From NCBI GenBank assembly GCA_003640385.1, contig RCAB01000056.1, positions 62,001 to 126,000 of the forward strand: 64,000 nucleotides of DNA. The letters are read 5' to 3'. Both the position numbers and the translations under genes were made by a program. Below, in pieces: positions 50,900 through 62,496 of this stretch; positions within the stretch are counted from its first letter, which is position 1, and each line of letters opens with the position of its first letter. The notes beneath the pieces are model-generated. The model worked only from the letters and a program-made list of their open reading frames with translations, was not told where the DNA came from and searched no databases. The stretch comes from Setaria digitata (Eukaryota > Nematoda > Chromadorea > Rhabditida > Setariidae).

Positions 50900-53013
50900 A
50901 TGTCAAAAACGAAGTAAGTCCTCATTTTTGTTTCTCATTCACCACGGTGTAAAATTCACTTGGCTTTATTTTTGATTTTTTTCTTTTCTTTTTTTTTTTT
51001 TTTTTTTTTAACAAACTGAACTCTTGAAGTTATTCTAGAGTCCCTGTCACAGAATAATTCTAAGAAATTGGAAATATTGCTTCGTGTGTGGTAATGTTGT
51101 TGATACGCTGGAATTAAAGAAAAGAAGAATTTAGTATTAGGTTTAAAGATAATTAACTTAGAATAGTCATATATCTCATCATGAAATATATACCTATTTT
51201 ACTGAAAAAATTTTCAGATATGATTTTTATCAAACAGAAACTCATGTTTTTGTGACAATATTAAAACGTGGTTTAACATTGGAACAATGTAAAGCCAGTT
51301 ATACAGATGGTTGCTTAACAGTTACAGGAGCAGGTGAAACGTTATTAAGCATACAGTTGTCTCATCCGATTAATCCAGCAGCATTAGAACTAAAATGTTT
51401 ACCGTCAAAGGTATTCGCCACTTCATTAATCATCCATTTATCACTTATCATTCACTCATCCAGAAAATTAATCATTAATTTGACTATTATAGTTATTTTT
51501 TTGGTAATGTAGTTCTGGCACATCTCATACATCATCTTAATGTGGGATATTGCCATGATTGTATTTTTGAAATATTATCTGCAATAATCAGTTTAAAATC
51601 TAATTTTTTGCAATTGTGAAATGTTTTTCAGGCATCAAACTTAGAAATTTTAAGTTCTTTTTATAAAAGAAAAAAAAAACAACAAACAAACAGACATCCT
51701 TTCACCATATTATTTTACTTTTCCTCAAGCCGGTTTAATGCTTCGTTTCTTTTCATTACGGATATCTTCAGGTCGAATTAAAAATGGCAAAAACGACACC
51801 AGGTCAATGGGAAACACTGGAAGAAAAGAGTAAGGAAAACAAAAATAAAGTTTGTTTCCAGATATTTCAGTGCTTTGCAGATATTTCGTGCCTTGCAGAA
51901 AAATTCGCTAATTTTTTTATTCGGCCGGTTTTCTAATGAAGAAACATTGGCGTAATGTAGAATTAGGATCATTTTATTTTTATGCTTTTTCTAATCCTGC
52001 AATGTTTAGCTGATTTTTCCGGGCGAGTTAGTCTGAAACACTACGTATTCACTTTCAAGTTATTTAAAGCGTTTTGTGCACTTTGTGCTTTAAGTAACAG
52101 GAAAAGCATTAACCCAAATAAGACAGCGATTTCTGGTTTTGCAGTTTACTTGGGTTTTTGTTTTTTTATAAAGTTTATAGTTCGTCGACATTTCAATTAA
52201 ACTACTGGTATAGAAATCCAAGAATTTATAAAAACCACATCTTTTTTTTGCACATATTTCTATCCTTTTTACTTTTGCAGCCAACACTGATTAGCTGGGA
52301 CAAGTTTGCTAAAGAAGTAGAAGATGACGAAGAAAAAGAGGATGTCAATATTCTTTTTCAGGTATGATTTATCATATGAGTCGATTATAGGTTTTTTTCC
52401 ACCTTTTCTTTTTTTAAATGTCATAGTAGGCCACAAATCATATAAAACCAGTTTATTGGCCCTTCCAGGATTCTTTCATCATTTGCTAGTGTGTCGAGTT
52501 AGCAGCTCGTTCTCTTTCATTTTCTATCGATTTATCATTTTCTTTTTTCTTTTTTTTTTANTCATATAGAACCAGTTTATTGGCCCTTCCAGGATTCTTT
52601 CATCATTTGCTAGTGTGTCGAGTTAGCAGCTCGTTCTCTTTCATTTTCTATCGATTTATCATTTTCTTTTTTCTTTTTTTTTTATTTGTTTTGAGATATT
52701 TTCAATTATTTCTAGTAATAGTAGTAGCATTCCGAGGAATCTATTTTCTCTTTACTGTGTCTTTCGTGAGTCCACTTTGCATCGTTTGTATATAACATGC
52801 TTGTATCGATCTTCAAGTTCCACATCTGTTTTAGTTCTCGAAATTCACTTTTTCCAGAAATTATATAAAGATGCAGATGATGACACGAGGAAGGCAATGG
52901 TGAAATCATATACGGAAAGTGGTGGGACAGTGCTAAGTACAAACTGGAAAGAAATAAGTAAAAAACGGACAGAAATTCGGCCTCCTGAAGGAATGGAATT
53001 TAAAAAATGGTGA
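50900..53013 (+). CDS. sgt-1: SGT1 co-chaperone, CS and SGS domains
   Basis: Five exons (50900-50913, 51218-51410, 51772-51849, 52281-52361, 52858-53013) encode 173 residues; the first exon holds only four and two-thirds codons. Residues about 4-88 form a CS (p23-like) domain that in this family binds HSP90 (YDFYQTETHVFVTILKRG ... CLPSKVELKMAK). Residues about 96-173 form the SGS domain (ISWDKFAKEVEDDEEKED, YKDADDDTRKAMVKSY, GGTVLSTNWKEI). No N-terminal TPR domain is present; as I recall, nematode and insect SGT1 lack it too. SGT1 acts in kinetochore and ubiquitin-ligase assembly. It follows pas-2 in the same orientation as in C. elegans D1054, suggesting a conserved operon. The exon 3 donor (AAA|GTTTGT) was chosen by phase; GTAAGG at 51830 would give a frameshift. 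Intron 4 contains the N at 52561. Confidence 0.95.
52438..52684. repeat. 123-bp direct duplication around a single N in the sgt-1 intron
   Basis: 52438-52560 and 52562-52684 differ at one base and are separated only by the N at 52561. This is the same assembly-join signature as at 38751 and 47846. The exons are untouched. Confidence 0.85.
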
Positions 53014-54004
53014 AATTCGTTCAGAATGTTCTGCAGCTGTATAGTTTTGTATGATGTGTCGCTATATTCAACGAATTTATACCTGTTATCAGGAAGATAG
53101 GTATTATAGTTCTAAATGCTGTAAATTATATCATCACTTAGTGATCAGGATGTGACTTACCTTTTTTCCTAAATGAGAGAACGACCGAAGATACTAGACT
53201 TCCTAAAAATCATTTTAAACTGGATATATTTCCTATAATATATATATATATTTTATATATAAATATATATATATATATTTCTTCCGTTTAAGATACATAC
53301 ACACTTGTTTGGGAAACGAACAACGATTTTTCGGGGAAAAAAATCCAGTAAATATTGCAGCACAGATACTGTTACCATTGCTCGCTTATTGCATATTCTT
53401 TTTGCTTCAAAATTTCGAAACCAATAATTTTTGTTTTTCATAGTTGAAAACAACCTTCCCAAGGGAGGATAATGAAGAAAACCAGGAAGTCGTACCTTCG
53501 TGAAACCATGAGTGTTTATCATAAATTGCCTTGTGATTTATATTGCCCTTATATTGTGAGGAAAAACATTTATTCTGAAATACGACAGATGCAAAGGAAC
53601 AATCTGCAGAGATTTAACACTCCTAATACTCTCTTCAATAATAATACCGCATTCAGTATATGTGGTCATGGATAAAAGAAAACAGCTATTAATCATGAAA
53701 TATTACATTAGAAAAAATTACATGTTTAGAAATTACAAACCATATTTTAAGATACTCCGATGGAAACCGATTTTGAGATGTTCAGTACGAATCAGAAACA
53801 GGTAAATAGCAGCATCCGAAGCCCTCTCCCTCAACTTCAAAAAAAAAAAAAAAAAAAAAAAAGAAACCAATCAATGGAATTTCCGATGCTATACCGCGCT
53901 GTAATGGTGTTGTGTGGACACACTCTTCTTATCACTGCCATTATTACTATTAATGCAATTCTTTTCATGAAATATAAGCTTATCCGCTGATTAAAAGTTT
54001 AAAT
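53014..54004. other. tail-to-tail intergenic region of sgt-1 and taf-9
   Basis: About 990 bp with a TATATATA tract near 53240-53280 and a 22-base A-run near 53840. No convincing gene. Small open frames here show no conserved segment. Confidence 0.45.
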
Positions 54005-55025
54005 TTATGGTACATCAAAATCCTCATCGTCAGGTGCCTTTCGTTTCAATAAGTTAGTGATCGCTTCCGGTCGACTTTGCCTGACTGTTTCTGTTGGTCG
54101 TACAACTGGTTCCTCCTTTCGAATCATCTGGTCGTTGATTTCACGTAATTGCTCATTACTCTGGAGAGCAATACTTAAATATTAACGCAACACGAACGTC
54201 ACAAAATTCTCCGTGCTCGAAGGCTGGCTTAGATATTCTAAGCATAATCACAGATTTTAAAATTCAACTACAGATATCGAGGAAACCATTACTTTCCATC
54301 CCATATTTGGCTGTATCAAACAGAACCGATCATTTGGCAGCCGTAATCCATAATTCTGTCGAATTGCAGGAAGCGGTACAGCATTCTTCTGTTCCGCAAA
54401 TTCTACCAGCAACTGCCTACTGGGTCGTTCACTTTTCCAAAAACCTGCTTGCGAAAAAAGGTAAGGAAGGTATCACTTTAGATAATTTCTACGATGTGCA
54501 AGAAATGTTCCGATTAAAAAAGATATAGTCTTTAAAAGTTTTGGGTATGGCACAAGACTTTCTGAATTGTAAATTTACTTGCTCAGTGCTGCGTTATTAT
54601 ATAACGTGAAAAACAAAATTACGGACCAGTATGACTGATTCCTGAAATAAGCAGTCAAGAAAAATGATCAAAGAGAAACCTGAATTATCAATAGCAAACT
54701 GCACATCAGCTTCATCAATCTGCTTCTTTCCCGCATGCTCGCTAATTGATCGAGCATCTTCTAGAATTTCTGCTGTGTATCTGGAAAAAGACTATCAAAA
54801 TCACCTAGCAAATCCAAACTTCTGCCGGTTATTCTCACAGTTTATTTATGAGCAATTTGGATAATACCTGAAAGCACATTTTACGATTTGATTCACATTT
54901 CCAGAACAACATTACCTGTAGGCGAATTCGAGCATTTGTGAAATTACACGCGGTTCATAATCGGTGATCCCCATCTCCTTTAGAATAGCTTCCATAACTT
55001 GTGCATCATGCGGTATGGTACCCAT
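54005..55025 (-). CDS. taf-9: transcription initiation factor TFIID subunit 9
   Basis: Minus-strand exons are 55025-54916, 54780-54680, 54444-54293 and 54160-54005, giving 172 residues. Residues about 1-70 form the TAF9 histone fold ([50 protein letters not shown]) that pairs with TAF6 in TFIID and SAGA-type complexes. The third exon carries the conserved TAF9 segment downstream of the fold ([40 protein letters not shown]). The tail ends in [13 protein letters not shown], with the acidic end typical of the family. The plus strand over exon 3 also stays open for more than 70 codons, but that frame has no ATG start and is a mirror. It lies 627 bp downstream of the myosin light chain on the same strand, the order seen for mlc-5 and taf-9 in C. 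elegans T12D8. The trans-splice acceptor is not clear. Confidence 0.93.
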
Positions 55026-55652
55026 TTAAGCTAGTCTCTTTGACTGTTTGCTTAACTCTAGGATTAGAATTTTAAAACGAAACAATCTTCTTATTAACAA
55101 TAGAGTTTCTATTCCGACAGAACTAACACGATATAACTATTTTTCCCTAAAACTCAGTAAAGACAATATCTATAATAACTGCCATTAAAAAAAAAAAACT
55201 GTCCCGGCGAACGAAAACCTCTTAATTATGTTACAATGAAACAACTTTCTACCATGAAATAAGGAAATTTAAGATATAATATGCTTTAAAATAATTTCTA
55301 TTAATGCCTATTCATGAGGCATACAATACTAGAACACCAAAAATAGTTGACCTGTGTAAAATATCTTAGAAAGCACTTTAAAACCTAAACAGTTGACAAA
55401 AATTCTTCTTTCTTCTCTTCCAGTGAAAACCCTGTCCCTTACAAAAACGAAAGTAAGTACTTGGTTATTAAGAACCAAATCTCTTTTGAAATGAGCAAAA
55501 GGTGATTATGTGAAGTCCTTTATGCAGTGATACTCAAGTTATGCAAAAAAATTATGAAATATATCCAAGGCCATCATTTTTTTTAATAGGTACTACGAGA
55601 CATTTGGAAAAGGAAATATATTTTTAAATAAATTTTCTCACAAAATCACTTT

Positions 55653-56800
55653 TCAAGCATGCATAATGGCTCGCACAAAATCGGAGATGTTCACATTACC
55701 ATGAGAATCGTCATGGCCCGCTAGAAGTTGGTCAACCTAAAAGAAAATACAAACAATTATTAAATTTTTAATAAAGGAATCTGACCTCAGGAATATATAC
55801 GTTCCTGTATTTGAAATTGCTGAAATCAGATTTTTCTACATCCTTCCCAAGATTACCTTAAATTTTACCATAAACATTCGTAATCGTGCGATTAATCTTA
55901 CTGTAATTTCTTATTTAAAATTAAGGAAATTTCTGTTGTCCTGGAAAATTTATATTCTTCAGTTACCTCCTCGTCTGACAAACGTTCGCCAAGAGTCGTT
56001 AAGAGATGTCGTAGCTCAGCAATATTAATTAAGCCATTTCCCTAAAACAGTGCAACTTTCAAAGATACCGAGAAAAACGAAGCATGATGGCAAATGTATA
56101 GTAGTACAACATGTAATCATTAACCTCTTTATCAAAATGTGAGAGTCCCTCCACGAATTCTTCGAGCGTATGACTTTCACGGCATTTATTGACCGATTGG
56201 TAAATCGGAACGAAATCTTCGAAAGTAATGCGAGTTTCTGGAAATGCATGATTTGCTTCGATATTATATGAAAATATGATATCGCCAAATTCCACTTCAT
56301 GTAAGAAATCCATCCAAACTTCGATTGAAATGAAAAATTCAGTTAAATTTATTTCAAACATAACGGCAAATATTGAAGGGTAGCAGAAGGTCCGTTTCAC
56401 TTTCTAATACGCTTCTCCGATAAAGTGGACTATACCTTCGTTGAAAGCAGGGCCATATTTAATCCTAATTAGCATCTTAGATCTCCCCATCTCCTTTCCT
56501 CTCTTCCCATGCTTTCTCTAAACAAGTTAAACAAGCAGCTTATCGTTAACTATACCGGGATCAGTCCAATGTGAGCAACATTTTTCGATTTCAGCTTCTG
56601 TTGGATTTTGTCCAAGTGCGCGAAGAACATCACCAACTTGAGCTACTCCTATTCGTTCATCGCCCTGCAAAAATGAATTAATTTTAGCACACAAAGTTCA
56701 ACAACGAAACATGAAATATAACCTCATGATTACATACCTTTGAATCAAAGTAGCAGAATACTTCGCGACATTCTGATAATTGTTCATCAGCAGATGCCAT
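55653..56800 (-). CDS. mlc-5: essential myosin light chain, MLC-5-like
   Basis: Minus-strand exons are 56800-56738, 56664-56556, 56237-56125, 56041-55967 and 55736-55653, giving 147 residues, the usual length for an essential light chain. Features are FDSKGDERIGVAQVGDVLRA at residues 18-37, LGQNPTEAEIEK, the FVEGLSHFDKEGNG segment with an EF-hand-like loop at 93-104, and ELRHLLTTLGERLSDEEV. Such chains wrap the first IQ motif of a myosin heavy-chain neck; most EF-hands are degenerate and bind little calcium. The match to animal non-muscle essential chains and the taf-9 neighbour both point to mlc-5 rather than the muscle paralog mlc-3, but this rests on memory. The start follows a TTTTTTGGCAG acceptor by 16 nt. 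Confidence 0.92.
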
Positions 56801-56816
56801 TGTAAGTAGATCAAAA

Positions 56817-56818
56817 CT
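56817..56818 (-). promoter_or_regulatory. trans-splice acceptor of the myosin light chain gene
   Basis: On the minus strand a nine-T tract then GGCAG lies 16 nt before the ATG at 56800. Confidence 0.5.
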
Positions 56819-57976
56819 GCCAAAAAAAAATTTGCAACAAATTTCTGAAACTCCATGGCATAGATGAAATATTCAAGAAAAACAAAGAATAATTTAATGG
56901 ACTGAAAAAAAAAACGAAAAAAAGCAACGAAAAATTATAAAAGAAAAATCCATAAAAAGGTAAGAAATATATATGATAAACGACATTTTTCAAAAAATTT
57001 CTTTTTCTTTGAAATTTCGTATCAAATAAAAATCTTTCAATTATATACAGTATTTAATGCGTGTACAGCTACATCGTAAACTGGTACCAATTAATGCTTA
57101 ACAAAAGAAAATGAATCGATGTTTAACAAGGGAGAATGATTACACTACACAATAACGGGACGACCCTGCGGGAGCTTATAAATACAATTTAACATGAGGT
57201 GGAAAAGTCATACGAAAAAGAAAATTACTAAAAAGCATAATGCTGCCTCATGATCCTACCAGATCTTGAAATTAGACTTCATCAATTTAAGTAATTCACA
57301 GTATTAAATTAATGAATGAATGCATCCCAATCACGATTTACAGTAACACTCCTTAAGAAATATCATTTTTCCTTGGAAAAGTTGCAAAAATATGTGCAAA
57401 AGAATGATTAATTATTCGAAATCAACTGGTCACTGACGAAGTTAAAATCAATTCCTGAAAATGCTTATGGATTAAAAGTAGTAACCAAAGTTGAAGTCAG
57501 TAGTACACAAACATCTTCAGCTCTAAGATATTTCTCCATACACAATCACAACCGATTTCAACATTCATCCGGGTCGTACTACATTCAACCTTCAAAAAAA
57601 TTGTGGAACAAAACACTAAGAATGTTTAATGTATGCGTTTTGAAAAAAAAAAAGTGCCGGTAATGTATTTTTATTTATACGAATTAAAACCGCTACGGTT
57701 TCAATATGATCAATATATATATTTTTTTTTCATAAAAATTTATTCTACATCAAAACATCGTTAAAGAAAAAAGGTGAAACAAAATGAAAATAATCAAATC
57801 GCTTTTAACAGTAAAGTAATACTTGAAGAAAAAAGGAAGTGAATTAAAAAGAGAGAAATCGAACGAAGCAATTTCACACTAACACGCAAATCCCAATCAG
57901 AAAATCAACAAATAAATATCAAAATAAGGAAATTAAAGAGAAACAATTTTCTCTTTAAATCTTTATATAGATTAAT
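56819..57976. other. intergenic region between hus-1 and the myosin light chain
   Basis: About 1.16 kb on the shared minus strand. It is AT-rich with no conserved coding segment. The gap is wider than in the other two same-strand pairs, so a promoter for the light-chain gene may lie here. Confidence 0.35.
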
Positions 57977-60685
57977 TTATCTCATTCCACTCACGATATA
58001 AAGCACCGAAGCTTCATCTTGCTCTACTGTAAATATTGCCATTTTCTCTGGTATAATCCCTAGAAAGACGACAAATTAGACATAAGAGGACAATTTTATT
58101 ATTATTACTATATTATTATTTATTTATTATTATTATCTTTATCATTATTTGTTATTATTATTTATTGCTATCGTTTATTATTATTATTATTTATTATTAT
58201 CACTTATTGTTATTATTTATTATTATTACTGTTAATAACAATTACAATCATTTTATTTACTTTAGCCAAATTTCTTTCGTGAATTTCCATTTATCATTGA
58301 TAAATTATATTAATATCTTTGTCGCTACAGAATTCAACCCATAACAGCATCAATAAAAGTTCAAAACTTACTAAGCAATATGCGTGACATTGTAAAAACA
58401 GTGGAAAGACTACGAAGGAAAAGATAAACTGCTTTGATATCAACACGTACTGTTTGTAATACATTCTCGCCACTCGTATCACTTCCTGGAATACACTCTT
58501 CTGGTTATCTTGTTTACCACAATAAACACTAAAGACTTCTTTATATGTTTAAATTTATACACATCTTTACATGCATATAGTTTACCAAAATCTTTAGTAA
58601 ATTTAATTAGAAAATGACACATTCTCAATCGTTTAAGCAGACGCTTGAAATATTTTCCATCCTTTAATCACATATAAGTAATAGGCAAATAAATTCATAT
58701 TTCATTACATAAGGCTATATTAAACTTTGAGTATCAGTAAATTGTTAAGCGAAACACATTAGGAAATAGTAATTCTGAGACGAAATTTTCATTTCTGTAC
58801 TGCTATAGAATTCTTAAAATTGTGAAACTGTAAAGACAAAGTTGCATATTAATCGAATGCAATTTCAGCTTTTGTAAAAATCAAAGGCTAGAAAAATACC
58901 ACGTTCATTCTGCAAAAAAACGCGGGAAAGATTCGGGAAGTGCACGACAATATTTGCCATATCTAGGTCACCGCAAAACTGAAGTTCACCTTCTCGACTT
59001 CCTTTAATTTCCTTAAAAAATAAATCCCTGTTGTTTTAGCATTTCATCCCCAAATTAAAAAATGCATTCATTTTAAGCTAAATTAGTAATACCCGGCCTT
59101 AACAGAGAATAAAACATACCATATATTTCACACCCATATTTTTGAACGAAGTTACCAAATTACGAATTGTCGACAGTGGTGGAAGAGAAAGAATAACCTG
59201 AAATCTTTTCTTATGCATAACTAATATAAAACAGGGCAATCTTTTTTTTTTTTTAAAGCACGAGTTTTCCTAGTTACAAGTCCTCTCCTTTTTTAATTAA
59301 GCAGTCGCCTTACTGACTACTCTGAATTCTTGCCACAAAAAAAAAAAACAACTTATGTATTGCAGCACATATTACGATTAAAACAGCATAAAATCTCCTC
59401 AGCACATAACGTTGTTCGCAAAATGGCAAACTTGTAATTTTGAGTGACATACACGACGATGCACCTTCCGCTAAGTCAAAAAATAAAAAGTAATCTTAAA
59501 TAATCATCGAAATTTGCCTCTTTATATCCGATGTATTTCGTGGTCGATCATTAAAAAGAGTTAAAAATAAATGTGAAAAGTAAACTAGCTAAAAAACATG
59601 CATCTATAAAGAGGAAACAAAAAAGCTACCGAAACATCATTTATAGTTGGCACATCATAGGTTTTCCAATACTTTGTTGGAATTAATACTACGGGTAACT
59701 CATAAGTCATCCCGCATGATTTCTGTTCCACTTTTAAATGCGGCACATCTCCAAGTTTAACCAGACGAATCTTCGTCGATCTGTCTTTCACATTCATGCT
59801 TCTGAACAAATAATCTTTTTCCACTTCCATATAGATTTCGTTAAATTCTTCTGACACACCACCCATTACATATGCTGAGAAAAATTCGGCCTGAATTACG
59901 GAATTACAATATTTTGGCTACTTTTTGACCGAAAAGAGGTTTATGTATCCAAACCAACAGAAGACGTATACATGGAGCATGAATATAAGTACCAATTTTT
60001 TAAATACATTTTCTTGCCCTTAGTAAAGAAAGAGAAAAACCTTCTTCCGACTATACTCAGAATATACTGGAACTTGATGTGAAATAGGAGTTGATATTCC
60101 ACAAAAAAGTTTTTCAGGAAAAAATCTTTGAAAAATTAAAGGACGAGAATTTAGCATAAGATGGAAGCAGATATTCCACAAAAAAAGTGCCGGAAAAGAA
60201 TGTTTGAAGTTCCTACAATCTGGAAAACTTACCACATTAAGCGTTAACTGCAAATAATTCCCATTATTAGCTAATGGACAAGGATTAAGAAAGTATAAGG
60301 CATCAGATGTAATTCGTAGCGTCACTTTATCTTTGCATAACTTCGCAACAAATTCAGTAATTCCTGCAAAAGACTAAGAAAAACTTCTAAATAACATGCC
60401 TTTCTAGATAGAAAGTCTACAAAAACTTTCTTAACCAGTCTTAGCTATGAAATTTCATCACAAATATGAAACAAAAAGGAAAATTCATTTCAGCAACCAA
60501 TTCTAATCTCAAGACACAAATATCTGATAAGACTAAATTTCATTCCAATACCGTATTTTATTCACAAAAGAATTCATTTTTAAAAATAATACTAACAGCA
60601 GCTCATAGAAATATAGCTAATAATGAGGCTTACTTGATAAGGTATCGGCCGCACCACTTTCGGCTAGAACGGCAAGGAATTTCAT
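57977..60685 (-). CDS. hus-1: HUS1 checkpoint clamp subunit
   Basis: Seven minus-strand exons (60685-60634, 60363-60233, 59890-59630, 59197-59120, 59011-58900, 58485-58372, 58059-57977) encode 276 residues, close to the human length of about 280. HUS1 forms the 9-1-1 clamp with RAD9 and RAD1, loaded at damaged DNA to activate ATR signalling. Landmarks in order are MKFLAVLAESGA, KVTLRITSDALYFL, GGVSEEFNEIYMEVEKD, YELPVVLIPTKYWKTY, VILSLPPLSTIRNLV, GSREGELQFCGDLDMANIVV, VRVDIKAVYLFLRSL and MAIFTVEQDEASVLYI; each has a counterpart in PCNA-like HUS1. All phases agree. The ATG is two bases after a TTGCAG acceptor. The RAD51C-like gene ends 298 bp upstream on the same strand, suggesting an operon. 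A 78-bp direct repeat brackets exon 1. Confidence 0.93.
58085..58255. repeat. ATT-type low-complexity tract in a hus-1 intron
   Basis: About 170 bp of TTATTATTA words with interruptions, in the last intron of hus-1. Confidence 0.55.
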
Positions 60686-60797
60686 ATCTGCAACCAAAAA
60701 CCTTGATTAAAACAAATAAGAAAGTCTACAAAAGCTTTCTTAACCAGTCTCAGTTATGAAATTTCATCACAAATACGAAACAAAAAGGAAAATTCAT
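60411..60797. repeat. 78-bp direct repeat flanking hus-1 exon 1
   Basis: Copies 60411-60488 and 60720-60797 match at 74 of 78 positions and are 309 bp apart, start to start. One lies in hus-1 intron 1, the other in the space between rad51C and hus-1, so exon 1 and its acceptor are bracketed. Confidence 0.85.
60688..60689 (-). promoter_or_regulatory. trans-splice acceptor of hus-1
   Basis: On the minus strand GGTTTTTGGTTGCAG ends two bases before the hus-1 ATG at 60685. The close spacing fits processing of a downstream operon gene by a spliced leader. Confidence 0.55.
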
Positions 60798-60983
60798 AGG
60801 ACCAGATAATTATAACCGACATGAAACGATACCACAGATATGACAACAAGATTCTTTTTAAAATTTATTCATAAATCATGTTATATCACGAAGTTCTCTT
60901 TAATTTCCATCAATCCACCTTCCTGAAAAACAAAAAAGGAGTGGGTGGAACACTGAGTCGATAAAGTAGAATAGAAAAAGATT

Positions 60984-62496
60984 TCACAAGAAAGCAAAAT
61001 GAACCGTTATTTTGAATAATACTGAGGCACTCTTGGTGGATGGTGACTTAACTAATAAAATCGAACTATTTCGAGAATTAGTATCAGGTGGACAGAGCCA
61101 CAAACGTGTACTTGGACGATGAGACCTGGAAAAGATAACCTTTTCGTAAACAAAATTTTTGGAAATCTGATTATGAAAATTCCGAAATTTACAAACATTT
61201 GCATATTGATTAATAGCCTTTTTAAGAATTGCCTCATACAATAAAACCAGCAGCAGAAATGAATTATAACCATGAAATTCCTAGCGCAGACGCAAGATGA
61301 GCTTGACCGCCTTTTTCACTTTCGAAACGATATGTAACATGATTCACGACAATGACCGGAAAAAAATCATGGAAAAACGCAGCTTAGAATTTTCCAACAC
61401 AGAATCGAAATACTTCGCTTTTTTAAAGATGAAAAACAGTAGAAATTGTTCGTTTCTCAAATAATATTTAAAAACTTACAATTAATCTATAAGAAGCAGC
61501 TAATTTTGAAAGAAGTTGAGAAATTTCTAGCTTAGATCGCAAAGCATAGTCATTTTCGCCTCGTAATGGCATTGCAATGCTATCCACGATAATAAGACCA
61601 ATCTGAAATTCCATTTTAATTTTTATTGTACTTAAACGATCAGGTTCAAAGACCACAATAAAAAATAAAATGCTTAATGAAATGGCAATGAATCAATCAT
61701 ATTATAAAAAAATAGACGCCAAATAAAAAAAGAAAATGTTATATCACGGCTTAAAGAAATCTATTTCATACGAGGGATCTCGAGCTTGGCTGCACCGTAT
61801 TATCATATGCCAAAATTAAGAAGTTCCACGCATGAAATTAAATTTAATATTTCAAATTTAGACTGCCTTTTTTTATTTGGAAAATCTTTTTATAAGAAAT
61901 ATAAGCAAAGTAACGGACCTTTGAATTTTGTTGTACCAACAACTCCAATCGATGAATAGTACTTGTTAGTTCAATCAAATCATGACAACGGGCTACTCGT
62001 ATGTGTTTTAAAATTTCTAATGGTTCAACTGTCGTTAATACACTAGTAGCAATATCACAGATACGTTTCGTATGAAATCCACCCTCCGTATCCACATATA
62101 CACTATCCTTTTTTATCTCATTTTTCTGGATAGTAACTGCTAACTGCATACTGAATAAAGCAGGCCGAAAATAGATGTGAAGTATTTTCAAATAACTATC
62201 ATAGTTTCTTTAAAATTATTTTCCGATTAACAAAACTCAAAAGCAAATGGTGGAAAATCAAAGAAAAAAGAAGAGTTGGATTTCTTGGCCCTTCCTTGTT
62301 TTTTGTTCTGTCGAATAAAAAGAATTAAATAATACCAGAACTGGGATTTTCCAGTAGCTGATAAGCCTACAATTTCGAGGAAGGTTCCTGGTGATATGCC
62401 ACCACCAAGCACAGCATCTAATGACTGCATACCAGTTTCCAGTAATTCATCAGCTTCTTCAAGTTTGTATAAATCATATGCGCTAACTAGCTGCAT
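60984..62496 (-). CDS. rad51C: RAD51C-like RAD51 paralog (RFS-1 type)
   Basis: Minus-strand exons are 62496-62336, 62150-61919, 61602-61480, 61356-61271 and 61125-60984, giving 247 residues. It is a RecA-fold ATPase paralog expected to assist RAD51 filament remodelling in homologous recombination. Walker A is GLSATGKS (residues 44-51), followed by QFCMQLAVTIQ; then VYVDTEGGF, a Walker B-type GLIIVD near residue 133, VIVVNHVTY and ASALGISW. LVKSPSTKSASVLFKI near the C-terminus parallels the LYKSPSQKECTVLFQI segment I recall in human RAD51C. No N-terminal helix-hairpin-helix exon was found; the length resembles C. elegans RFS-1. The exon at 61356 lacks an AG acceptor (CG instead), so it may be mis-sequenced, unusually spliced or damaged. 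A 6-codon upstream frame overlaps the start. hus-1 follows 298 bp downstream. Confidence 0.85.
61355..61360 (-). other. non-AG acceptor before a RAD51C exon
   Basis: In minus orientation the expected acceptor reads TTTTTTTCCG|GTC. Conservation and phase put the exon start at 61356. No AG in the intron restores the frame and the retained intron has an early stop. Confidence 0.6.

Noticed and set aside
51830..51831. Stronger donor GTAAGG in sgt-1 exon 3
   Set aside because: It leaves one base and throws the conserved ISWDKFAKEVEDD exon out of frame. The GTTTGT at 51850 keeps the frame.
54307..54528. Plus-strand open frame of 73 codons that looks protein-like
   Set aside because: It starts at TTG, and the reverse strand encodes the conserved TAF9 segment [15 protein letters not shown] in a phase-consistent exon. 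The plus frame is its mirror.
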